The notes beneath the pieces were generated by a model, which saw only the letters and a list, made by a program, of their open reading frames with translations, was not told the DNA's origin and ran no database searches. Below are positions 44,080 to 54,200 of a DNA stretch of 64,000 bases, piece by piece. Each line of letters begins with the position of its first letter. Position 1 is the first letter of the stretch. The DNA is from CAYXLI01 sp964464925 (GTDB lineage Bacteria; Acidobacteriota; Terriglobia; Bryobacterales; Bryobacteraceae), in NCBI GenBank assembly GCA_964464925.1, contig CAYXLI010000007.1:1-64000 (forward strand), given 5' to 3'. The translations under genes and the position numbers were made by a program.

Positions 44080-45450
44080 ATGACAGTTGCGAGACGTTGG
44101 TTCCTGCAGCAATGCGGCATCGGAATGGGAGCGCTGGCGGCGCACACGCTGATGGCGTCGGACAATCCGCTGGCGCCGAAGGCTCCGCATTTCGCGCCGA
44201 AGGCGAAGAGAGTGATTTTCCTGTTCATGGCAGGCGCGCCGAGCCACTTGGAGCTGTTCGACAACAAACCGCAACTGGCGAAATTCGACGGGACGCTGCC
44301 GCCGGCGGACCTGCTGAAGGGGTATCGGGCGGCATTCATCAATCCGAACTCCAAGCTGCTGGGGCCGAAGTTCAAATTTTCCCGGTATGGAAAGAGCGGC
44401 GCGGAGTTGAGCGAGCTGCTGCCGCACCTGGCGAACGTGGCCGATGATATTTCGATCGTGAAGTCGATGGTGACCGATGCATTCAACCATGCGCCGGGAC
44501 AGGTGCTGATGAATACGGGCTCGCAGATATTCGGGCGTCCGAGCATGGGCGCGTGGGTGACGTATGGGCTGGGTTCGGAGTCGCAGGATCTGCCGGCGTT
44601 CGTGGTATTCAGCTCGGGCAAGAAGGGCCCGAGCGGAGGCAACTCGTGCTGGGGCTCCGGGTTCCTGCCGACCGTGTATCAAGGCGTGCAGTTCCGAGGC
44701 ACGGGCGATCCGGTGTTGTACCTGTCGAATCCGGAAGGGGTCGATAGCCAACTGCAGAGAGAGTCGCTCGATTCGATCGAGAGGCTGAACAAGATGCGCC
44801 TGGATACGGTGGGCGATCCGGAGATTGCAACGCGGATCAACTCCTTCGAGATGGCGTTCCGGATGCAGTCGAGCGCTCCGGAGTTGATGGATCTGTCGAA
44901 GGAACCCGCGCACGTGCTGGAGATGTATGGCGCGGAGCCGGGGAAACCGTCGTTTGCGAACAATTGCCTGCTGGCGAGGCGCCTGGTGGAAAGAGGCGTG
45001 CGGTTTGTGCAGTTGTATCACGAAGCGTGGGACCAGCACGGAAACCTGGTGAAGGACATCAAGATCAACTGCAAGGACACGGACAAGGCCTGCGCGGCGC
45101 TGGTCAGCGATTTGAAGCAGCGAGGGATGCTGGACGACACGCTGGTGATCTGGGGCGGCGAGTTCGGGCGCACTCCCATGGTGCAAGGCGGGAGCGACGG
45201 GCGAGACCATCATCCGAATGCCTTCACGATGTGGATGGCAGGCGGCGGCGTGAAGGCGGGGCTGACGCTTGGCGAGAGCGATGAGCTCGGATTCAACGTG
45301 ACCAAGGACAAGGTTCACGTACACGATCTGCATGCCACGATCCTGCACCTGCTCGGATTTGACCACACTAAGCTGACTTACAAGTTCCAGGGGCGGAATT
45401 TCCGGCTGACGGATGTACATGGGAATGTTGTGAAGGAACTGCTGGCTTAG
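44080..45450 (+). CDS. DUF1501 protein with Tat-like signal
   Basis: The protein has 456 residues. The N-terminus TVARRWFLQQCGIGMGALAAHTL has an RRxFL motif typical of Tat export. The body matches DUF1501, a branch of the alkaline phosphatase/sulfatase fold: VIFLFMAGAPSHLELFDNKP, YGLGSESQDLPAFVVFSS, LDDTLVIWGGEFGRTPM, GRDHHPNAFTMWMAGGGVKAG, and the end VHVHDLHATILHLLGFDHTKL-type stretch with several His and Asp. It follows the DUF1549/DUF1553 gene by 3 bases, the usual pairing. Substrate unknown; a role with the partner in periplasmic degradation is inferred from their constant association. Confidence 0.93.
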   Translation: MTVARRWFLQQCGIGMGALAAHTLMASDNPLAPKAPHFAPKAKRVIFLFMAGAPSHLELFDNKPQLAKFDGTLPPADLLKGYRAAFINPNSKLLGPKFKFSRYGKSGAELSELLPHLANVADDISIVKSMVTDAFNHAPGQVLMNTGSQIFGRPSMGAWVTYGLGSESQDLPAFVVFSSGKKGPSGGNSCWGSGFLPTVYQGVQFRGTGDPVLYLSNPEGVDSQLQRESLDSIERLNKMRLDTVGDPEIATRINSFEMAFRMQSSAPELMDLSKEPAHVLEMYGAEPGKPSFANNCLLARRLVERGVRFVQLYHEAWDQHGNLVKDIKINCKDTDKACAALVSDLKQRGMLDDTLVIWGGEFGRTPMVQGGSDGRDHHPNAFTMWMAGGGVKAGLTLGESDELGFNVTKDKVHVHDLHATILHLLGFDHTKLTYKFQGRNFRLTDVHGNVVKELLA

Positions 45451-45463
45451 CGCAGGGGCAGCC

Positions 45464-46921
45464 TCATTTGAAGCACCGCCAGGTGGCGAGGGCCAACGAC
45501 AGGAGCAGGTCATCGTGCGTTTGGCCCTCGGCTGAGTACGTGTCGTGGCCTTTGGATGTGAAGCGAAGGCGGAAGGCCCGGAATTCTTCCCGGAAATCTT
45601 CGAGCGCGGGGAGCGTATGCGGGATGCGGATCGCGTCGTCCTCCAGCATCAGATGCAGGCGGCTCATCAGATCGCGCTTGGGGACGCGCTGCGTATCCCC
45701 GTAGGTGGAGACGTGATCGGCACCAGTGATGGTGATGGGGGTGATGACGCATTGCGGCCGGGCGTTGCGTAACATTTCCACAATCGGCGAGCCAACGGCG
45801 GTGGCATCGACGACCAGTTCGATATTGCGGATCCTGGTGGCCCCTCTGAGCTTACCGATCAGTTCCACGACCTGATCGACGACCTGGTGAAACGGCGTTT
45901 GCAGAGGTAGCCTCTGCATGTGGCGCACGCGATGCTGCCACGATTCCGGAAAGGTGAGATAGAGCGGATCCCGGACCGTGCTGACGAGGCGAAGACTTTC
46001 GACCACGGTGATAGCGGTGTAATCCTGCGCCTGGCCGATGTCCAGACCGAGGTAGAAATCGCGGGCGATGGTTTCGCGCGGATAGGAGTTCAGTGTCTGG
46101 GACGTGGGTGCCGACGTCGCGGTGTAGAAGGGATCGAGCGAGCGGTCGATGGCGCGCTCCAGCAGAGCTTCAGGGAAATAGGCGCCGGAGGAATCGAGAA
46201 ACTCGCAACCGTACTCCTGGCGGAAGATGATTTCGGGGAGGCTTTGGCGCTGTTCCTCGAGAAATCCGGGTGAGATGCGCGGGCACTGCTCGCTGGGAGC
46301 AAAGAAGCGTTCCCAATTCCGGGAGGAAGCCCATTCGCGGTAGAAGAAGCCACGGCGGCCGTTGGGCGTGCTGAGCAGAATCAGCGTTGGATTGTTGAGC
46401 GCGAGCATGGGGGAGACGGCGAAATAGAGTGCGTCCGGGATGCGGGCGGCCTCATCGAGGATGAGCAGGTCCGGGGTGAAGCCGAGGATATTGTCCGACT
46501 CGGGAGGCAGCGAGAGGATGCGAGCGCCGTTGGGAAGGAGGAGCGAATCGGGGTTCATGCCATCGCCGGAGCGGCGGATTTCGAGGCGCGACAGGAAGCG
46601 GCGGATGTTCCATAGGAGGATATTGGCCTGCCGCTGGGAGCGCGAGAAGATCAGGGTTTCGCTGCCCGGGTGAGTGAGGGCGAAGTGAAGGGCACGGGTG
46701 GAGACGGTGAAAGTCTTGCCGGCGCGGCGGCCCATGCAAAGGATGATGCGGCGGGCTTGGCTGCGAAGGATCGAGCCCTGGATGGGATCGGGCGAGAAGT
46801 CGAGGCAGGATGTGGCGAAGGAGACGGGATCGGCGGGGACACCTCCGGCTTCGGATTGGTGCTCCTGCTCCAGGGCGGCGGTCAAGGGCGTCCAGTCCAG
46901 ATTGTCGTTTGTCCGTATCAT
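45464..46921 (-). CDS. Phage terminase large subunit-like protein (orphan)
   Basis: The protein has 485 residues. The ATPase half has Walker A GRRAGKT at 64-70 and Walker B LLILDE at 152-157. The C-terminal half is an RNase H-like nuclease with LGLDIGQAQDYTAI (Asp294), ELVVDATAVG and HDDLLLSLALATW, so all nuclease acidic residues appear kept. TerL normally packages phage DNA. No portal, capsid, protease or integrase gene is near; only the small gene at 46983-47672 accompanies it, 61 bases upstream on the same strand. The protein looks intact, so selection outside a phage is plausible. Confidence 0.88.
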   Translation of the reverse strand: MIRTNDNLDWTPLTAALEQEHQSEAGGVPADPVSFATSCLDFSPDPIQGSILRSQARRIILCMGRRAGKTFTVSTRALHFALTHPGSETLIFSRSQRQANILLWNIRRFLSRLEIRRSGDGMNPDSLLLPNGARILSLPPESDNILGFTPDLLILDEAARIPDALYFAVSPMLALNNPTLILLSTPNGRRGFFYREWASSRNWERFFAPSEQCPRISPGFLEEQRQSLPEIIFRQEYGCEFLDSSGAYFPEALLERAIDRSLDPFYTATSAPTSQTLNSYPRETIARDFYLGLDIGQAQDYTAITVVESLRLVSTVRDPLYLTFPESWQHRVRHMQRLPLQTPFHQVVDQVVELIGKLRGATRIRNIELVVDATAVGSPIVEMLRNARPQCVITPITITGADHVSTYGDTQRVPKRDLMSRLHLMLEDDAIRIPHTLPALEDFREEFRAFRLRFTSKGHDTYSAEGQTHDDLLLSLALATWRCFK

Positions 46922-46982
46922 CGTTTGTGCGGGCAGAGCCCGGGCTTGTGCCTGGCGTCCTGCGCGAGATTTGACCGCGTTT

Positions 46983-47672
46983 TCAAGCTGCCATGACCTG
47001 CTCCGGGGGTATGGAATCGTAGGAAGGGAGCGTCATGGACGGAAGGACAGCGGCCCAAAGCACGCGATCGGAGGCAGTTCGGGAAATTGGCGTAGGGGGC
47101 GGGGTTGATTGCGCAGCACTTCTAGGTTCGTTTTCCGACTTTTCCGGGGATTGCCGGGCGGGCTTAGCTCCGGCATTGAAGCGGGGGCCCTGGAGATCCT
47201 TGAGTTCGGAGAGCAGGCGCTGCTGGGTGCGCTGGAAGCGCTGAATGAGGCGGCTGTGTTCCCGGAAGGCGCTGCCTTTGGTGCTGAGGCAGTGGTGAAG
47301 AGCGAGGGACATCCGCAGGTCATGTGAGATGCCGTCGGGGTTTTGGCCGGCGATGCCGGAGGCCTGGTTCGACATTTCGATTTCGAGAAAGTATTCCTGA
47401 GCAGCCTCATAGCGATCCATGCGCCAGGTGTTCTCGATGAGTTGTTCCACGATTTGGACTTCCTGCCGGCCGAACGGCTGGTGGCAAAGGAGCATTTCGG
47501 CGCGGAACTCGTCGTATTTAGCCTGGTCCTCCGTGGAGAGGACGGGCGAGCGCTTGGCATACAAGCCATGTTTCAAGGAATTCGCGGCCGAGCGGGCGCG
47601 ACCTTCATCGGTTTTGGGGCCTCCGAGTTTGCCATTTTCGCGGGAGGCGAGGATGCGTTTATCTGAGGACAT
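46983..47672 (-). CDS. Small partner of the orphan terminase, hypothetical
   Basis: About 229 residues from the ATG at 47672, preceded by GGAG; the frame is open far upstream but those residues are low-complexity. The N-terminus (ASRENGKLGGPKTDEGRA followed by RSAANSLKHGLYAK) is the hallmark of a widespread acidobacterial family in which a basic Gly/Lys/Asn-rich head precedes a helical region (QEVQIVEQLIENTWRMDRYE). I know of no assigned function. The basic head and position next to a terminase large subunit suggest a DNA-binding small terminase-like subunit. The last 60 residues are Pro/Ser/Thr-rich and disordered. It lies next to IS3 debris on its upstream side. Confidence 0.65.
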   Translation of the reverse strand: MSSDKRILASRENGKLGGPKTDEGRARSAANSLKHGLYAKRSPVLSTEDQAKYDEFRAEMLLCHQPFGRQEVQIVEQLIENTWRMDRYEAAQEYFLEIEMSNQASGIAGQNPDGISHDLRMSLALHHCLSTKGSAFREHSRLIQRFQRTQQRLLSELKDLQGPRFNAGAKPARQSPEKSENEPRSAAQSTPPPTPISRTASDRVLWAAVLPSMTLPSYDSIPPEQVMAA

Positions 47673-47903
47673 ATCATTTTTCTCCAGTTCGGAAGGAGCG
47701 CGCCCGGGCGCGGAACCTTTCGTATTTTGAGGATAAGGAGGTGAGGTGTGTGGAAAATGGGGGAAAGGCGGGAAGTTATTGGAAAGATTGAGGAGAAAAA
47801 GTGAGGATCGGTGTGATGGCCGGGGCGGAGGCCGCCCGGAACTCGCCGGGCCGGCAGGCCGGCGCCTTGTTAATTGTCGAGAGGAGAGATGGAGAGGGTG
47901 ACG
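47673..47903. other. Non-coding stretch upstream of the terminase module
   Basis: No gene is supported here. It holds the purine-rich leader of the small terminase partner (minus strand) and, around 47843-47868, a GC-rich dyad (GGGCCGGCAGGCCGGC). The IS3 remnant begins at 47904. Confidence 0.5.
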
Positions 47904-48180
47904 TGGACTTGTCCCCCAATTTGAGACACCCAGTTGAGACTCAAAATCCATCGAAAGGAGAACTGAGTTATGGGATTGTCGCGAAGGCAGTTCACTAAGG
48001 AGTTCAAGCTGGTCGCAGTGAGGCGACTGGAGCAGGGAGTATCCATTGCCGAGGCCGGCTTCTAACGGTACCAGGCTGGCGGCGGGCCCGCTTCGGATCG
48101 TCACATGGATTTGCGAGACGATATCCAGCAAATCGCCTTGGAATGGCCCAGCTACGGCCGGCCTCGCATCACGCAAGAGC
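47904..48180 (+). mobile_element. Collapsed IS3-family remnant
   Basis: A left end of IS3 type (TGGACTTGTCCCCCAATTTG, 47904-47923) is followed by an RBS and an OrfA start at 47970 (MGLSRRQFTKEFKLVAVRRL), which runs 24 more bases past EQGVSIAEAG to a TAA at 48063-48065. In the same frame after that stop comes OrfB sequence, from 48105 MDLRDDIQQIALEWPSYGRP. So a deletion joined OrfA directly to OrfB, leaving most of the transposase missing. The right end is not recognisable. It cannot be active. It abuts the apparently truncated 5' end of the giant surface protein gene. Confidence 0.75.
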
Positions 48181-48266
48181 TGACACTTCCACATCTATTC
48201 GTTCCCTCGCTGCCGAACCAAGTGCTGCTATCGCTGCGGTGCAACGACGAACTGTTACCGACCTAG

Positions 48267-51200
48267 GTGTGGTGCGAAATCGCACTCCATCCGGAACCCT
48301 GCAATCACCCCAATACGAGGTGGCGGTTTGACCCTCACAAGCAGTTCTCGAGGATTCCTACGATCTCCGCCATCGAGATCGTCCCCGAGACCGGCCCCAT
48401 ATCGGTGCGCTTCGATGTGGCCGGTACTTACCTCGCACCAGGTCAGAGCTATTCATTTCGCAAATCGGTCGTCGGCACTTCGAACGACTCGGTCACTTGG
48501 ACCATCAGTCCGAACGTAGGCTCCATCTCGCAAACCGGTGTCTATACAGCACCATCGAACATCACCCAGCAGAACGTGACTGTCACGGCCACTAGTCAGT
48601 CTGACCCGACCAAATCTGCATCAGCGGTTATCACTCTGCTTCCACCGGGCGCCATCTTCCCGGGCATTCGCTATAACATCGGCGGGCCCCAGTACACCGA
48701 TTCGTCCACCCAGATATGGACCGCCGATACGACTTCCTTTGCCGGCATCTATTACTCAACTACGAGCGCCATCGCGAATACCGCAACTCCGACACTGTAT
48801 CAGACAGAGCGCATCCAGGACACGCCTAACGGCTTCCCATTTGACTTCGTCTTCCAAGTCCCCAATGGCACCTATTCGGTCAAACTCAAGTTCGCCGAAA
48901 TCGCATACAACAATCCCGGTGATCGAGTCATGAACATCTACGTGAATAATAAGCTCGTGGATGCCGGCTTCGACATCCTCGCGAAGGCTGGCGGCGCAAA
49001 CACGGCGATTGACCGCATCTACAACGTGGACGTGACCGACGGGCGCGTTTACATCACGCTCATTCGCGTAAAAAATCCCACCAAGATATCGGCGATCGAA
49101 ATCAAGCCAGGAGCAACACCGGTCCCGGTCACTCTCAACCCGCCGGCTACTCTCTTGCCTACGTCGCAATCGCTCCAGTTCACGGCCACGGTTCCAGGCA
49201 GTAGCAATCAAGCGATCACTTGGTCGATCTTCCCGAATCTGGGCACCATCAGCGCCGCCGGATTCTACACACCACCGGCAACGGTCGATCCGGCAAATGC
49301 CTCGGTGACCGTGACCGCCACAGTCAACTCGAACCCGCCAACCTCTGGCACGGCGAGCATCTATCTCACGAATAATGTTCTGAACTCCGGATGGACCAGC
49401 ACAGCCATTGGCCATTCTTACAGCGGGGCTACGGCCGGCATGAGCCCGATTCCGGCAGTGACGGTTGGCGGCCCAGGCGACGGAGTGGGCACCGGCACCA
49501 CGGACTCATTCCAGTTTGTTTCCACGGCCATCAGTGGCGACGCCACACTGCTAGCCCGTATCAGTGCTATCGCGAATCCGCGAACTGGCGGCTATGGCGG
49601 CCTGATGTTCCGCTCCGGCACCGATCCCAACGCCGCCACTGTCTCCATCGGATTGTCCTCATTAAACGGCAGTCTACGGGCAATTTCTCGCACCACTGCC
49701 GGAGCGAGCCCGATCATTACCACCGCTGGCACAACGGCAACACCGACCTGGCTGAAACTGACGCGGAGCGGTTCCATGATCACCGCGTCCACCTCGCCGG
49801 ATGGTGCAACCTGGACCGACGTCTACTCAACCTCTGCACTCGGGTCCGCCACCCTGCAGGCCGGATTTGCGGTGGCGGCCGGTGAAGCGAATCAAGTCAC
49901 CACCATCACGTATGACAACTGGGTGCTTGCGCAAGGCCCGCAAGTCACAATGCGAGTGGTGCCTCTGAACCAGAACGCCACGACTGCTGGCGGGCGAAGT
50001 ACCTATCAGGTCAACGTCTCTGCTCTGAACGGCTTCTCTGGAAGCATCAACTTCTCTTTGCTCGGATTACCGGCCAACGCAAGCTACACCATCTCACCTC
50101 AGTCTCTTAGTGGCTCAGGGAGTGTCACTCTCACCGTCGTTGCCTCTCCAGGTGTGAAGGCGGGAGTGTACGCACTCACACTGAATGCCAACGGACCCAG
50201 CAATCCCACCGCCCCGGCCACTCTCGTGATCGGCACGACGGCCACCGGTAGCTTACCGCCCAATTTTGCATCCAACAACATAGGCAACTCGCGGGTGGGC
50301 GGCCCGGTGACCTACGCCAACGGGGTCTTCGCGCTCAACCCCCCGCCTGGCAACATCGACGGAGTTTCGGACGCGTTCCAGTTTGCCTCCCAGCCTCTCA
50401 GCGCAGACGGAGCCGTAGTCGCCCGTATCACTGGCGTTCAGAATCCCGACTACCAGACCAAGTACGGCGCCATGCTCCGCACCGATCTCACCCCCAACGC
50501 CGCCAACATGTTTGTTGGAGTCTCTCCGCTGGACAGCACGCTTGTCATGCAGGCGCGCCTCTGCCAGGCGTGCCAGACCACGAATACACCCGGACCGGCG
50601 ATCGGGCTGCCGTACTGGGTGAAGCTGGTCCGCAGCGGCGCGACCGCAATCGCGTTCTACTCTCCCGACGGCCTTACGTGGACACAGATCGGCGATCCGC
50701 AGACCATCTTCGCGGGTGCGCCTATCTACGCGGGCGTTGCGGCAACGCGAGACATCTCCGGCTTGAACCCCAGCATCACGTTCGACAATGTCTCGGTCTC
50801 GGTCCTCGTGCCTGATTTCTCCGTCCGCATCGCACCCGATTATCATGCAATCGGTCAGGGCGGTTCTGCGATCTACACGACGAATGTGGATGGCATTAAT
50901 GGATTCAACGCCGCGACTGTGCTCAGCTTCTCCGGCATTCCTGGAGTCACGCCTACGTTCTCGCCCTCTAGCGTGACTGGACCGGGTGCCAGCACGCTCA
51001 CGCTCGATACCGCGTCGAACATCACACCGGGCAATTACGTCTTCACCGTCACCGGACAGAGCGGCACGGCAACGCACACGGCGAGCGCGACCCTGATCGT
51101 GAACCAGTTCGGGCTGAATCCGCCCTCGATCAGTTCGATGACGCCCGCGACCGGAAGCACCGCCAGCGGCACGCTGAGTTTTTCCGCTTCCGATCCCAAC

Positions 51201-54200
51201 GGTGCGGCCAACATCACCTGGATGGAGGTGCTCATCAACGGCACGCTCGACGGAGCCGGAGCCTGCTATGTCCATTACGACCGCACCTCCGGAGTCCTGT
51301 TCATCCGAGACGACAGTATCGCCGACTGGTCCGATGCCGGCCTGATCGGCACAGCCGGCGTCATCCAGAACAGCCAGTGCTCTATGGATCTCGGCGCTTC
51401 TACGGTTTCTGCGACCGCCACGGCCGTAACCCTGAATCTCGCATTGACCTTTAAGGCTGCAGCGTTCTCCGGAGCCAAGACCGTCTGGCAATCCGCCGGA
51501 GGTGATGAGTTGAACAGTGGTTGGCAGCAGGTCGGCTCCTGGACGATTCCGGCGCCGTCCGGCACTTTGCCGACGGGGTGGAAGGTTACGTCAGTCGGCA
51601 ACACCTATTCCGGCGGCGGATCGACCTACGCGTCCAATGCTTACACGGTCTCCGGTCCAGGCGACCGCATAGGCGACCCGTCTGACTCCTTCCAGTTCGC
51701 GTATGTGCCTTTTAGCGGCGATGTTGTCTTCGTTGCACGCCTCGCTTCCGTGCAAAATGTAAGAGCCCAGAGCAAGTACGGCATCATGCTGCGGGAGGGC
51801 GCCACGCCGACAGATACCAACGTATTCCTTGGAGTCGGCCCCGGAGGTTCGCTCATCCTCCAATGGCGTCCACGCACCGGCGGAACCGCAACAATCGTGA
51901 CCGGTCCGACCATCAACACGCCGGTTTACTTGCGCCTGATTCGCCAAGGGACAACCGTCTTCGGGTACTATTCTTTTGATGGCGTCACGTGGCAACTCGT
52001 AGGCTCTGCAACAAACGTTTCGCTACCGGCAAATGCCTATCTCGGGTTCGCCGTGGAGAGCGGCGAGGTTGGACAGGTCACCGCTGCCACTTTTGACAAT
52101 ACTGCCGCGGGTTCCTTGCTCCAGGTCGCACCTCCTTCCATCACTCCATCGCCTGGCACTTATGCGACAAGTCAAAATGTGATGATCACAACCGCGACCT
52201 CAGGTGCTTCAATTCGCTATACAACAGACGGAAGCACACCGACGGCAACCGCGGGGACGCTGTTTTCCAACTCCATTTCGGTGTCCTCGACGACGACGAT
52301 TAAGGCTATCGCGTATGCACCGGGAATGGCCGATAGCCCTGTGACCTTGGCGACCTACAGCATTGTCCCGCCACCGCAGATTACGACGGTGTATCCGGCT
52401 TCAGGCGTCGCCGGTACGCAGGTCACAATCAGCGGTACGGGTTTCGGAGCAACCCGCGCAAGCGGGGGAGCATGGTTGGGCAGCACCTTCGGCGCGGTTG
52501 TGAGTTGGAGCGACACGCAGATTGTGGCAACCGTCGCTTCGAACGCACGGTCGGGAACGGCGCAAGTCCGGCAATACGGGGCATGGTCGAACTCGCTCCC
52601 GTTCAACGTCGCTACGGCAACGATCACAAGTGTTTCGCCGGCAAGCGCTGCTCCTGGTACGCCAGTGACCATCACGGGAACCGGATTTGGCGGGACACAA
52701 GGCAGCGGTCAAGTTTGGTTAGGCTCGCTGAACGGCATTGTGCAAAGTTGGAACGATACGCAAATCGTGGCGGTCGTGGCGAGCAGGTCCGTGTCGGGGA
52801 AGGCACTGGTGCTGCAGGGTGGCGTAATGAGCAACGGAGTCGCCTTCACAGTCAACACTCTTCTTTTACAAAGCATAAGTCCTGCATCAGCAAGCCCAGG
52901 CGCTTCCGTTACGATAACGGGAACGGGTTTTGGTGCGTGGCAAGGTACCGGGAGTGTCCTGCTCGGCAGCACCATGGGTTCAATTGTGAGCTGGAGTGAC
53001 ACGCAGATCGTTGCCCAAGTCGGGGCGAACACCCTCAGCGGTGTGGCGCGGGTCCAACAGAACGGAGCGTGGACCAATGCGCTTACCTTCACCATCACAG
53101 GTACAACGGTAACGCTGCAACCGAACGTCCTAACTCTCGGTGTCGGCGACACGCAACCGATTCAGGCGCTCGGGTCGAATGGACAGCCGGTCTCCGGCCT
53201 AACTTGGGCTTCGAGCGATGCCAGCATCATCCAACTCTCAAGCGCCGACCCGCCCATCCTGACGGCTTTGGTTCCAGGCCGCGCCACCATCACCGCCGGC
53301 GGCGCATCGGCCGACGTGACTGTGGTCTCCGGTCCTCTTCCTCTAGGCACGACGCTCTGGTCCGTGCCCGGGACGTACGCTCGAATGATTCCGGCGGTGC
53401 CGAGCCCGACTGGCGTTGCCGACCTATTCGCCTTTCAAAGCGACGGGACGGTGAAGGCCATTACCAGTGACGGCGTAACGGTATGGACAGCGGACGCCAG
53501 CTATGCCCTGGGGCCCTACAGCACCATCCTGCCGGATTTCCAAGGAGGCCTGGTCCTCGCAACGTGGAATGGAAGCGTTTATCACCTTTATCGGTTGGAC
53601 GGGTTGACCGGTCAACGCCTGGACTACAATGTCGGAAGCAACTTTTTCTACAACGTGAGGGTGCATCCCGACGGCACCCTTTTTGCTATTGTCGAAAACA
53701 GCCAATCCTCTCAAGTTGTGGGCCTCGATCTCGTCACGGGTGCCGAAAAGTTCCGCTTCTCACCACCTGGCCTTTACACTTACGCCGACATGATCATCGC
53801 CGGCGATGGGTATGCGTATTTGCCCTACCAAGGAGGATCAGTATCAGGCAGCACCCCTAATTATATGAGGCTCCTCCAGGTCGGCAGCGACGGGAGCAGC
53901 CGGGTGATTAACATCCAGGAACGGACGTCTGACAGTCTCGTTCATTTTGACTGGCCCGACGATGGCACCGCTACTCCAGCATTGATCAGTAACGGCGCCG
54001 ATGGTGTAGTGCTTTCCTGGCTGGAATGGAACGTTACAGGCTCCGCCCCAGATTTCCGTGTACAGAAGGTTTGGCATATGGCAGTTGTGAGCAGCGGAGG
54101 GGGAGTAACGATGACAGACGGTCCGCTGGTTGCCGGCCAGGATCAGATCCCAATGGCTCCGGTGCTGCAGCGCCAGGATGGCACCTTCGTCGGCATGGCA

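Noticed and set aside
45464..48194. Prophage
   Set aside because: Only terminase-like genes are present; no capsid, portal, tail, integrase or lysis genes were found in the flanks.
47961..48340. Active IS3 transposase
   Set aside because: The OrfA and OrfB pieces are joined by a deletion and contain stops; no DDE catalytic domain remains.
50253..51491. A 412-codon open frame antisense to the giant surface gene
   Set aside because: Arg/Asp/Gly-rich with no domain; explained by the codon bias of the Thr/Ser/Ala-rich coding strand.
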